From a virus, in IMG/VR virus record IMGVR_UViG_3300036766_000831, positions 1 through 22,713 of that record: a DNA stretch of 22,713 nucleotides; one strand, given 5' to 3'. The notes beneath the pieces are model-generated. The model saw only the letters and a list, made by a program, of their open reading frames with translations, was not told the DNA's origin and did not search any database. Both the position numbers and the translations under genes were made by a program. Shown piece after piece: positions 15,399-21,125 of this stretch. Position 1 is the stretch's first letter. Each line of letters starts with the position of its first letter.

Positions 15399-15413
15399 GA
15401 TTACTAATTTTTA

Positions 15414-15755
15414 TTATATTTTCTTATTTTCTTCATTCATCATAAATACATAATCACTGCAAATCGTGTTTGTTAATTTTACTATATTACAATTTGGTAC
15501 GCTGGTATAAATTTTTTTTAGTTCCCGCATTAAGATTGGACTAAAAAGAAATTCCACTTTTATTTTTTTCTCGTGGGTGTCACCATATTCAAAAATCCAT
15601 CTATTTTTATAAAGGCGTTTCTTTTTTATGTTGTTCAAGATGACACCGTAAGAAATATTAAATTCATCACTGCACATATTGATATTATCAAAAATAATTC
15701 TGGTATTATTTAAGGTGTCATTGACAATTATAAATTCAGTAATGTTTTTTTTCAT
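15414..15755 (-). CDS. Unknown protein, 113 aa
   Basis: I do not recognise it. It is a soluble, basic protein beginning MKKNITEFIIVNDTLNNTRIIFDNI. The middle (SDEFNISYGVILNNIKKKRLYKNRWIFEYGD) resembles the DNA-binding modules of phage homing-type proteins (NUMOD-like, with a K-x-x-x-x-Y-K-N-x-W-I/K-F ending). That likeness is weak. The start overlaps the stop of the upstream 92-aa gene (ATGA-type overlap), indicating translational coupling. It sits just before terS. Confidence 0.6.
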   Translation of the reverse strand: MKKNITEFIIVNDTLNNTRIIFDNINMCSDEFNISYGVILNNIKKKRLYKNRWIFEYGDTHEKKIKVEFLFSPILMRELKKIYTSVPNCNIVKLTNTICSDYVFMMNEENKKI

Positions 15756-16030
15756 TTAGATATTTTTAGTTTTTCTCTTTCAGCATCTAATATTTTTTTT
15801 ACTTCTACATTAGCACTCTTAAGTGATTGAGAAAATACTTTAATAACATTTTCTGTTATTAGTTTATCTACGTCATCAATATTATTTGATAATAACAAAT
15901 ATTCGTCAACGTCCATAGTACACCATATTTTGAAAGGAATTTTAATACTTTTATTACGGGTCTCTATGTTATCATTTACGTAATCGTAATGTCTAATTTT
16001 TAATTCTGGTATTAATTTTTCTTCGTTCAT
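15752..16030 (-). CDS. Unknown protein, 92 aa
   Basis: No family recognised. It is acidic/basic mixed with no membrane segment. It has an ordered N-terminus (PELKIRHYDYVNDNIETRNKSIKIPFKIW) and a helical second half (DDVDKLITENVIKVFSQSLKSANVEVKKILDAERE). It ends in TGA overlapping the next ATG, which shows that TGA works as a stop in this phage. It is part of the small-gene run leading into terS. Confidence 0.55.
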   Translation of the reverse strand: MNEEKLIPELKIRHYDYVNDNIETRNKSIKIPFKIWCTMDVDEYLLLSNNIDDVDKLITENVIKVFSQSLKSANVEVKKILDAEREKLKISK

Positions 16031-16129
16031 TTTCTTAATTTTTATTACTTAATATTATTTTTTAGGTTTTTTACTTTAGAAAAAATAAGATTTGCGCAAG
16101 CGAAGACAGGGCGAGGTTTCAAGGGTTGT

Positions 16130-16405
16130 TCAGAGTTCCTGACCTATACCCCCCTTGGTATCACTGTCTTTCAGTTGATTGTGAATAGATGTGCGGTTGT
16201 TGGCATTACGTGTATAATTATATCTTATCTTACCTGCTAGCATGTCTTCTTTTCTCCTAATAATTTCAAGTACTTCAGATTTTAATTTCTTCTTATACTC
16301 ATTGATGTCAAAGTGTGTAAGGTCTGCACGTTCTGCATTATCAACAGCATTACGGTTGTCTATCATTTCTTTCTGTTCTTCCGGTGTTGGTTGTGTTGTG
16401 TCCAT
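16130..16405 (-). CDS. Unknown protein, 91 aa
   Basis: No family recognised. It is highly charged and probably helical, with a Pro/Gln-rich start (MDTTQPTPEEQKEMIDNRN), a central KKKLKSEVLEIIRRKEDMLAG, and an Asn-rich, Gly-rich end. It stops at TGA. About 100 bp of non-coding sequence follows (16031-16129), including a more GC-rich patch near 16093-16115. Upstream is an AT-only stretch with TTATAATTTA repeats. Confidence 0.5.
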   Translation of the reverse strand: MDTTQPTPEEQKEMIDNRNAVDNAERADLTHFDINEYKKKLKSEVLEIIRRKEDMLAGKIRYNYTRNANNRTSIHNQLKDSDTKGGIGQEL

Positions 16406-16461
16406 TGTGTTATTAGTATTTTATAATTTATTATAATTATTTATAATTTATTTTATAGGTA

Positions 16462-16974
16462 TTACCAAAACATTTCGGGTATACTACTTACAACGCCATG
16501 CTGTTTTAAATGGCACTGTAGGCAAAGGCTTTCCATGTTGGTAATATCTGTTGCTAACTGCATTCTATTGTTATGGTCTTTGCCTGTCATAATGGGTACT
16601 ACGTGATGAATCTCGTGAACAGGCACTATTACGCCTAGCTTCTCACAGCGTTCGCATATGGGGTTAATTCTTATTTTATATTGTCTGGCTTTGCGGTACT
16701 TGTTGTAATAAATTTGGTCGTTGTTCATTGCTCGTTTTTTGTTATTACTTTGATAAATGTTCAGGTAGTACAAATAAATATATTCTAGTAATTCCAACAT
16801 GCTAATATTATTTTGCTCGCATATTGTCTTCAATTGATAATAAATATTATATTCTATTCCAATTCTTTTTTTTATTCCGGCTTTTCTGCTTCTATTATAA
16901 GCATGTGTTTCTTTATTGAGGTCATATGCATCGAACAGATAATCCAGTAATACCATATTTTCTATGTGATTCAT
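16462..16974 (-). CDS. HNH endonuclease
   Basis: 170 aa from the ATG at 16974 (MNHIENMVLL), which follows the upstream stop by one base; a longer frame to 17034 overlaps that gene and is less likely. The C-terminal half carries the HNH fold: CERCEKLG (first CxxC), HEIHHVVPI (catalytic HH), an Asn-containing HNNRMQLATDITNMESLC, and CLQCHLKQHG (second CxxC, final His). HNH proteins near terminases often aid DNA packaging or cleavage; homing nicking activity is the alternative. The N-terminal ~37 residues recur in a chimeric remnant at 17399-17750. An eight-A run encodes GIKKR. Confidence 0.85.
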   Translation of the reverse strand: MNHIENMVLLDYLFDAYDLNKETHAYNRSRKAGIKKRIGIEYNIYYQLKTICEQNNISMLELLEYIYLYYLNIYQSNNKKRAMNNDQIYYNKYRKARQYKIRINPICERCEKLGVIVPVHEIHHVVPIMTGKDHNNRMQLATDITNMESLCLQCHLKQHGVVSSIPEMFW

Positions 16975-16975
16975 T

Positions 16976-17167
16976 TTATTTCGGCTGGTATTTTTGAATG
17001 TAATAACCGTTATTTTTACTGTATTCAATGGCATAAATTATACGGTCTGACTTAATGATAAATTGACCAGCATTGACATATAAAATGCCTTGTATGTCCT
17101 GCTGTACTTGACGTAATTCGTCATATGCTGTCATTAGGTCGGGGTAAAATTCTTGTTCTTTTTTCAT
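16976..17167 (-). CDS. Unknown small protein, 63 aa
   Basis: The sequence is MKKEQEFYPDLMTAYDELRQ, continuing to GQFIIKSDRIIYAIEYSKNNGYYIQKYQPK. It is soluble, with a helical first half and beta-like second half. No known family. The tight junction with the HNH gene (stop, one base, ATG) supports it as a real gene in the same operon. Confidence 0.55.
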   Translation of the reverse strand: MKKEQEFYPDLMTAYDELRQVQQDIQGILYVNAGQFIIKSDRIIYAIEYSKNNGYYIQKYQPK

Positions 17168-17197
17168 AGTATCTGTTATTAACTTTTGTTGATTTTC

Positions 17198-17365
17198 TTA
17201 TTTGATATTGGCTACGTAATTTTCTACATATGTAGTTTTTACTAGCTCTGCGTGATTTCCAGCCTTACGCACTTCATTATTTTTTTCAATTTCTTTCAAG
17301 TTTTCCTGATTAGACTTTTTGAATTTTTCTATAAATTCTTTGACTTTGTTTGCTTGGGTTTCCAT
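17198..17365 (-). CDS. Unknown small protein, 55 aa
   Basis: A short frame from the ATG at 17365 to the TAA at 17198. It is highly charged and probably a single long helix (QANKVKEFIEKFKKSNQ, then LKEIEKNNEVRKAGNHAELV), ending YVENYVANIK. It fits between the chimeric remnant and the 63-aa gene with short gaps. An AGTATTTATAATAAAAAA motif lies 34 nt upstream at 17399-17409. No function can be assigned. Confidence 0.5.
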   Translation of the reverse strand: METQANKVKEFIEKFKKSNQENLKEIEKNNEVRKAGNHAELVKTTYVENYVANIK

Positions 17366-17398
17366 GTTGGTTAAAAATTATTAGCTGCTTATTTTTTA

Positions 17399-17750
17399 TT
17401 ATAAATACTCTTGGTTTTCCGAAAATCCTGAAGACCGATTAATAAAATCATAATATCTACAGTTTAGTTGTTCCTGCCTGTAGTCCTTCATTAAGTCACA
17501 GTAGTTGGGGTTAAAACAAAGACTGGCAAACCATTTATTTACTACTGCACTGTCACCATAGGTTGTATATTTTTGAGCAATGCAGAAAAAATATAGTACC
17601 TCAGATGTAATAGCCTTGAATCGATTTGTTACATTTCTTTTTTTTTATTCCAGTTCGTTTGCATCGATTGTATGCGTGGCTCACTTTGTTCAAATCATAC
17701 AAATCAAAGACGTAATCCAACAGCACCATATTTTCAATTAAGTCATTCAT
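17399..17750 (-). pseudogene. Frameshifted chimera: HNH N-terminus joined to nuclease C-terminus
   Basis: From the ATG at 17750, which overlaps the stop of the upstream nuclease gene, the frame reads MNDLIENMVLLDYVFDLYDL, then NKVSHAYNRCKRTGIKK. This closely matches the first 37 residues of the HNH protein at 16974. After a nine-A run (17638-17646) the frame stops within about ten codons (TGA). In the +1 frame the sequence continues NRFKAITSEVLYFFC...NKWFASLCF...DLMKDYRQ to the TAA at 17399. That part matches residues 122-187 of the neighbouring nuclease-like protein. The HNH gene has eight A at the same place, so one inserted A explains the break. The HNH catalytic half and the nuclease catalytic half are both missing. 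Confidence 0.8.
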
Positions 17751-18306
17751 AATGATTTAAATATTCTGCGTATCTCCAATTTTGTAGTTTCTGCCTATAA
17801 TCTTGCATCAGGTCACCATAATCGTGGTTATAAATTAGAGATGCAAACCACTTGTTAACTATCTTTGAGTCTCCGTAAGTGCAGTACTTTTGAGGCACGC
17901 AGAAAAAATAAAGTACTTCAGATGTAATAATTTTGAATCTATTTGATAAATTAAATTCAATGTAGCCATCGCAAAAATAAATCGCATAGAGGCACTGAAT
18001 AGCATTTCCACTATAGGTCCAAATATCTCGGAAATGTTTTAGCTTTTTTTGTTCAATCCATGTTGAACCACTATACTTGGTAATACTTTCAGTTCTTTCT
18101 TTTAATTCTATGCGGTAAATTAAAGCCACACCATCATTTGTTGAAAATCCGGTGCAATCAATATCGTGAGATGAGTCGATATTACACGTTGTTATTTTTG
18201 CAAACCTATTTTGATTTTCTTTTATCCACCTGTCACGAATTTTATTTTCTTGCCTGTTAATTCGGTCTTGTGTAATTCGGTCTTGTTTTTCTATTGTTGT
18301 TGTCAT
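17743..18306 (-). CDS. Possible PD-(D/E)XK nuclease-like protein
   Basis: 187 aa. The segment HDIDCTGFSTNDGVALIYRIELKER (about residues 47-71) has the spacing and hydrophobic strand of a PD-(D/E)XK core: an Asp, about 18 residues, then E-x-K in IELKER. This suggests a nuclease or resolvase, though only one motif supports it. The N-terminus is very polar and helical (EKQDRITQDRINRQENKIRDRW). The C-terminal third is Tyr/Phe/Cys-rich and is the part duplicated in the chimera just downstream. It ends in TGA overlapping the chimera start by 8 nt. Upstream, a GTATTTATTG variant motif lies at 18342-18333. Alternative: an uncharacterised phage-specific protein. Confidence 0.5.
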   Translation of the reverse strand: MTTTIEKQDRITQDRINRQENKIRDRWIKENQNRFAKITTCNIDSSHDIDCTGFSTNDGVALIYRIELKERTESITKYSGSTWIEQKKLKHFRDIWTYSGNAIQCLYAIYFCDGYIEFNLSNRFKIITSEVLYFFCVPQKYCTYGDSKIVNKWFASLIYNHDYGDLMQDYRQKLQNWRYAEYLNHYE

Positions 18307-18400
18307 TATTCTAATGTCTTTATTAATATTTTCAATAAATACAAAATCGAACAGGCAAAAGAACTGATTTTGACATATTTATTTTTACATAAGGTGTTGA

Positions 18401-18460
18401 ATTATAACTATTTATAAAATATTATAATTAATTATAACTATTTATAAAATATTATAATAC
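18401..18460. repeat. 30-bp AT-only tandem repeat, two copies
   Basis: Units at 18401-18430 and 18431-18460 differ only in the last two bases. Each begins ATTATAACTATTTATAAAAT, so it contains a TATTTATAAAA core in the + orientation, opposite to the genes. It could be a protein-binding or DNA-unwinding element upstream of the nuclease operon. Confidence 0.75.
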
Positions 18461-18574
18461 CACAGATATTTATTTTTGATTGAGGCATAAAAATGGCGGG
18501 CGGCTTCTATCAACATCTGGCTTCGCCAATCAGTTGGGTAATATGATCATTTTAAGGTGGTATTTTAAAAGATA

Positions 18575-18603
18575 ATGGCCACTAAGCTATAACTAGTGGC
18601 CAT
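18575..18603. terminator. Strong hairpin after the rep gene
   Basis: ATGGCCACTA and TAGTGGCCAT form a perfect 10-bp stem with a nine-base loop, about 60 bp past the rep stop. On the - strand only TATCTTTT follows, a weak T-tract, so intrinsic termination is plausible but not certain. Confidence 0.5.
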
Positions 18604-18664
18604 ATCAAATAAAATTGAAAATAGAGGGTTTAGATTGATTATTTAAATTGATTAATTAAATTAA

Positions 18665-19894
18665 TTATTGTTGAGGTATAACTTCAAAAGATTCTTGTTT
18701 AGCTTTTTCAAGATTATTTTTAACTACTTCTTTAAATTTGATATTTTTTTGAATTAGTTCTATGACTTTATTAATATCTATTATTTTCAATATTAATGGA
18801 TTTTCATAAATCCATTTATTTAAATCAGCTTTGGATATTGTATTGGTTATTTTATTTTGAAAAATTATAAAAAAATAAATATATAAAACTCCTTCAAATT
18901 GATTTGGTATTAATCTTGTTTTAGGATATTGGTTGAAGTATTCTATGTAGAGATAATTTACATAGTTTTGTTGATTAGCTTGACTAAATAATTGAGAAGG
19001 TGTTTTGAGATATTCATTTAGAAGTTCATTAATTTGGATTGTAGTAAAACTTTCAATTTTATTTTGTTGGGTTTTATCTTCAATTTTTAATCCATCAATT
19101 TTGGAATTATTATTTTCAATCTTATCTTGTTGGATTTTATCTTCAATTTTTATACCCTCTTCTTTTTTAACATCAGAAGCTAAAATTATATCTGGAAATT
19201 CAACCTGATTTTTTGTAGTGTCTATAAAACTATTAGATTTACAAATATTATTTTTATCTAAATTATAATTAACACTTGAAATATCTTTATTAGTCTTATT
19301 ACTATTAGTCTTATTAGATGACATTTTATTGCTATATGCCTCATCACTATTGGTGTTTGCTGAATTTTCAAGTGAAGTATGTTTGACTTCACTTACTGAA
19401 GTATGTTTGACTTCACTTTCACTTAAATCATTTTCAAGTGAAGTATGTTTGACTTCACTAAGTGAAGTATGTTTGACTTCACTAAAATCATTTATTTTAT
19501 TGCTATATGCCTCATCACTATTGGTGTTTGCTGAATTTTCACGATATGCTTTTACCTTGGAAATTGATTTATTAATTTTATCTATCTTGAAATCTGAAAC
19601 ATTAAGGCATAAATTCAAAGCATATTTATTGTTAATGAATACCAGAATTTTTCTCTTTTCAAGGCTTGAAAAGATTTTATCAATATTTTTTTTATGAGTG
19701 CCAAACTTTTCAGCAATTCGATTTCTGTTGTATTTGAAACTAGAACCTTTTTGTTTTATATATAAAATTAATCGCAGTTCATTGTAGGTGAGGTAATGCA
19801 TCAATTCGTTAATAAAAGAGTTTGGAATCATTGTAAATTCTTGTTTTGTTTCTGTTGTTTTACTAATAGTAAAATCAAACTTATTAACTTTCAT
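18665..19894 (-). CDS. Replication initiator with winged-helix domain and internal origin
   Basis: 409 aa. Residues about 20-95 (FTMIPNSFINELMHYLTYNELRLILYIKQKG...NRIAEKFGTHKKNIDKIFSSLEKRKIL) form a helix-turn-helix/winged-helix domain of the phage/plasmid replication type: a typical IPN start, then an N-E-L-R-L segment and a recognition helix. Residues 119-190 are repetitive: SEVKHTS occurs four times, framed by two copies of ENSANTNSDEAYSNK. At DNA level these are four palindromic iterons, so the gene probably contains its own origin as lambda O does. The rest is a polar, repeat-containing linker (KIEDKIQQDKIE type) and a helical C-terminal domain (about 280-405). It starts three bases after the stop of the upstream gene. 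Confidence 0.72.
   Translation of the reverse strand: MKVNKFDFTISKTTETKQEFTMIPNSFINELMHYLTYNELRLILYIKQKGSSFKYNRNRIAEKFGTHKKNIDKIFSSLEKRKILVFINNKYALNLCLNVSDFKIDKINKSISKVKAYRENSANTNSDEAYSNKINDFSEVKHTSLSEVKHTSLENDLSESEVKHTSVSEVKHTSLENSANTNSDEAYSNKMSSNKTNSNKTNKDISSVNYNLDKNNICKSNSFIDTTKNQVEFPDIILASDVKKEEGIKIEDKIQQDKIENNNSKIDGLKIEDKTQQNKIESFTTIQINELLNEYLKTPSQLFSQANQQNYVNYLYIEYFNQYPKTRLIPNQFEGVLYIYFFIIFQNKITNTISKADLNKWIYENPLILKIIDINKVIELIQKNIKFKEVVKNNLEKAKQESFEVIPQQ
19323..19370 (-). repeat. 48-bp direct repeat flanking the iterons, copy A
   Basis: Identical over 48 bp to 19494-19541, in the same orientation and frame, and bordering the iteron cluster. It encodes ENSANTNSDEAYSNK. Confidence 0.9.
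19371..19483 (-). repeat. Four 23-bp palindromic iterons, candidate replication origin
   Basis: AGTGAAGT-N7-ACTTCACT occurs at 19371-19393, 19395-19417 (one mismatch, ACTG), 19437-19459 and 19461-19483, always with the spacer ATGTTTG. The start-to-start spacing is 24, 42 and 24 bp, so all copies are in the same codon frame. The arrangement (dyad iterons inside the initiator gene) matches the lambda/lambdoid origin design. Confidence 0.8.
19494..19541 (-). repeat. 48-bp direct repeat flanking the iterons, copy B
   Basis: Partner of 19323-19370. Together they bracket the four iterons, so the whole 19323-19541 block looks as if it was built by nested duplication. Confidence 0.9.
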
Positions 19895-19897
19895 AAT

Positions 19898-20086
19898 TTA
19901 ACCTTTTTTATTTTCATTTATTTTTTGCTGTTTATTTTTTTCAACATAATCATTGTATAATAATTCATATTCTTTAAGGTGTAAAGAAATAAAATTATCT
20001 TCCGTTTCTGTAACTGGTACACCAAGAAAAAAAAAGTTATTTAATATCCTCATTTTTTCATCAGTACTTAAATTTCTAATTATCAT
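19898..20086 (-). CDS. Unknown small protein, 62 aa
   Basis: The start is chosen at the ATG at 20086 (MIIRNLSTDEKMRILNNFFF), one base after the stop of the ribbon-helix-helix gene; a longer frame to 20113 would overlap it. It is charged, ending DYVEKNKQQKINENKKG. No family recognised. It lies between the ribbon-helix-helix protein and the replication initiator in what looks like a single operon. Confidence 0.55.
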   Translation of the reverse strand: MIIRNLSTDEKMRILNNFFFLGVPVTETEDNFISLHLKEYELLYNDYVEKNKQQKINENKKG

Positions 20087-20087
20087 T

Positions 20088-20297
20088 TTACTTACTTTCT
20101 TCTTTACTTTCATTCTTATTTTTTTCTTCTGCTCTTTTAAGTTCTATTTGAAGTTGTGCATTATTTAGTATTAAATGTCCAATTACATCACTAATACTTA
20201 CATTATATGCATCTGCAATAAATCTTATTTGTTGCTCTTTTTCTGCTGATACTCTTACTATCAGTGCTTTTCTTTTTCTACTAATTTTTTCAATCAT
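20088..20297 (-). CDS. Ribbon-helix-helix DNA-binding protein
   Basis: 69 aa. KALIVRVSAEKEQQIRFIADAYNVSISDVIGHLIL has the beta-strand/helix/helix pattern of the RHH/CopG-Arc class: alternating hydrophobics in the strand, then a helix with QIRFIADAYNV, then S-x-S-D-V in the second helix. The C-terminus is a charged helix. Such proteins act as dimeric repressors or as replication/mobilisation accessories. It is the only obvious candidate regulator in the window besides the integrase, and it lies directly upstream of the initiator gene. Confidence 0.65.
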   Translation of the reverse strand: MIEKISRKRKALIVRVSAEKEQQIRFIADAYNVSISDVIGHLILNNAQLQIELKRAEEKNKNESKEESK

Positions 20298-20312
20298 CGT
20301 CTTAAATTTTAA

Positions 20313-20540
20313 TTACTTACTGTTATTTTTATAGTTTTCATTTAAACTATCATAATTTTCACCTTCTCTTTTAATAAAATTTTCATATTTATTTACTAAA
20401 GAAACAAGTGTATTATATTGTTTATTAGTTAATTTTCTTCAATAAATATTATTTACAAAATCCTTTTCCCAAGAATTAAGTTTATTTAATTTAATTAGTT
20501 TTACTGCATCTTCTTTGTACTGTTCTTCATTAGTTGTCAT
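20313..20540 (-). pseudogene. Small ORF interrupted by an in-frame TGA
   Basis: From the ATG at 20540 the frame reads MTTNEEQYKEDAVKLIKLNK, then LNSWEKDFVNNIY. It meets TGA at 20441-20439 (codon 34) and then continues as RKLTNKQYNTLVSLVNKYEN...NKNNS-type sequence to the TAA at 20313. The combined 75-codon frame has the WEKDFxxxI...LTxKQxxxL pattern seen in small phage replication-related proteins, and codon use looks alike on both sides. The TGA therefore looks like a recent nonsense change, a sequencing error or a read-through site. TGA is a normal stop elsewhere in this phage. Confidence 0.6.
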
Positions 20541-20665
20541 TGTCTTAATTTTTAAATTTTACTTTCTTATTTTTTTGTCCGGGGTTTCTTATTTTGTTCC
20601 TGACATAAATAAATACTACAAAGTTTTAAAAAAGACTCACTTTTTAGTTATTTATTTTCATATCA

Positions 20666-20691
20666 CAAATATATAATCAATTTTTTGCAAA
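20666..20691 (-). promoter_or_regulatory. Candidate early promoter with TAnnTTTG -7 box
   Basis: TATATTTG (20673-20666) matches the Bacteroidota -7 consensus TAnnTTTG exactly. TTTG at 20691-20688 is a possible -33 element, but the 14-nt gap is shorter than usual. It would transcribe the interrupted ORF, the RHH gene and rep. Confidence 0.4.
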
Positions 20692-20794
20692 GCCTAGACA
20701 TTTTATCTGGTTTTATGAAAATCAGATTTGCCAATAATAATAATCTGTTCAAGACCTTAAATTATAGATTTAATTAAAACAAGCCAATACAGGT

Positions 20795-20828
20795 AAAAAT
20801 AAAAGCAGAGTAATTCTGCTTTATTTTT
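20795..20828. terminator. Bidirectional terminator
   Basis: AGCAGA and TCTGCT with loop GTAAT form the stem, extended by A/T pairs. T-rich runs follow on both strands (TTTATTTTTG on +, TTTTATTTTT on -). It separates the early operon from the sequences to its right. Confidence 0.65.
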
Positions 20829-20840
20829 GTTTTTTGCTAA

Positions 20841-20860
20841 CTTGTCCAGTCTTGTCCAGT
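20841..20860 (+). repeat. 10-bp tandem repeat CTTGTCCAGT, two copies
   Basis: Two perfect copies, the second running into AGTATTTATA (20858-20867) on the + strand. It could be an operator or recombinase-binding pair; its function is unknown. Confidence 0.7.
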
Positions 20861-20880
20861 ATTTATAGTTACTAATAATA

Positions 20881-20958
20881 ATGCCATTTTTATTCCTTGA
20901 ATATCCTAATTCAGGGTTTTATATGCAGGATAAGTCTACTCCTGCATATTTTTTTTAA
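20881..20958 (+). CDS. Possible 25-aa + strand mini-ORF
   Basis: ATG at 20881 reads MPFLFLEYPNSGFYMQDKST, then PAYFF and TAA. It is 14 nt downstream of the only + strand AGTATTTATA copy, the same geometry as the - strand phage genes. The terminator hairpin lies in its 3' end. Length alone gives little support, so this rests on the motif and terminator. Confidence 0.25.
   Translation: MPFLFLEYPNSGFYMQDKSTPAYFF
20921..20956 (+). terminator. Rho-independent terminator on the + strand
   Basis: ATATGCAGGA and TCCTGCATAT form a perfect 10-bp stem (nine-base loop) followed by seven T. It implies a + strand transcript through this control region, opposite to all phage genes. Confidence 0.75.
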
Positions 20959-21003
20959 AATTTTTATACCTATACCTATATATATGGTATATGGTATTAA
21001 AAT

Positions 21004-21038
21004 AAAAAACCCCCTGTAGATGTTCACTGAGGGTTTTT
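21004..21038 (-). terminator. Integrase terminator
   Basis: AAAAACCC and GGGTTTTT pair around an 18-base loop. On the - strand six T follow the stem. It lies about 90 bp past the integrase stop. Confidence 0.65.
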
Positions 21039-21125
21039 AACTTAAAAATGGGTGGTGTTATAGTGTCACCTGCATTGAGATCGTTGAAATTTCAGCTTCT
21101 AATGCATCGACTTTTTTATAATTTT

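Larger units (their letters stand above)
18307..18664. other. Intergenic region between the rep gene and the nuclease gene
   Basis: No convincing gene. It contains a GTATTTATTG motif (18333-18342), a 30-bp AT-only tandem repeat (18401-18460), a more GC-rich patch (about 18493-18540) that I cannot assign to a tRNA or known RNA, and a strong hairpin (18575-18603) near the rep stop. Confidence 0.6.
20541..21125. other. Intergenic control region between integrase and early operon
   Basis: It contains a GTATTTATTTATG motif (about 20604-20617), a candidate - strand promoter (20666-20691), a bidirectional terminator (20795-20828), a 10-bp tandem repeat (20841-20860), a possible + strand mini-ORF ending in a terminator (20881-20956) and the integrase terminator (21004-21038). 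No longer gene is visible. Confidence 0.6.

Noticed and set aside
18211-18417. + strand frame of 68 aa overlapping the nuclease start.
   Set aside because: It overlaps a better-supported gene and an AT-only repeat, with hydrophobic low-complexity sequence and no start context.
18480-18545. GC-richer patch considered as a tRNA or structured RNA.
   Set aside because: No cloverleaf or acceptor stem can be drawn, and there is no T-loop sequence. It was left unassigned.
19323-19541. CRISPR-like array suggested by regular repeats.
   Set aside because: The repeats are in frame within a protein gene, spacing is 24/42/24 bp, the spacers are not unique sequences and no cas genes are present.
20313-20540. 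Genome-wide TGA recoding (for example to Trp) suggested by the in-frame TGA.
   Set aside because: TGA ends the genes at 15752, 16130 and 17743, in two cases overlapping the next start. No other TGA-interrupted long frame was seen, so this is a local event.
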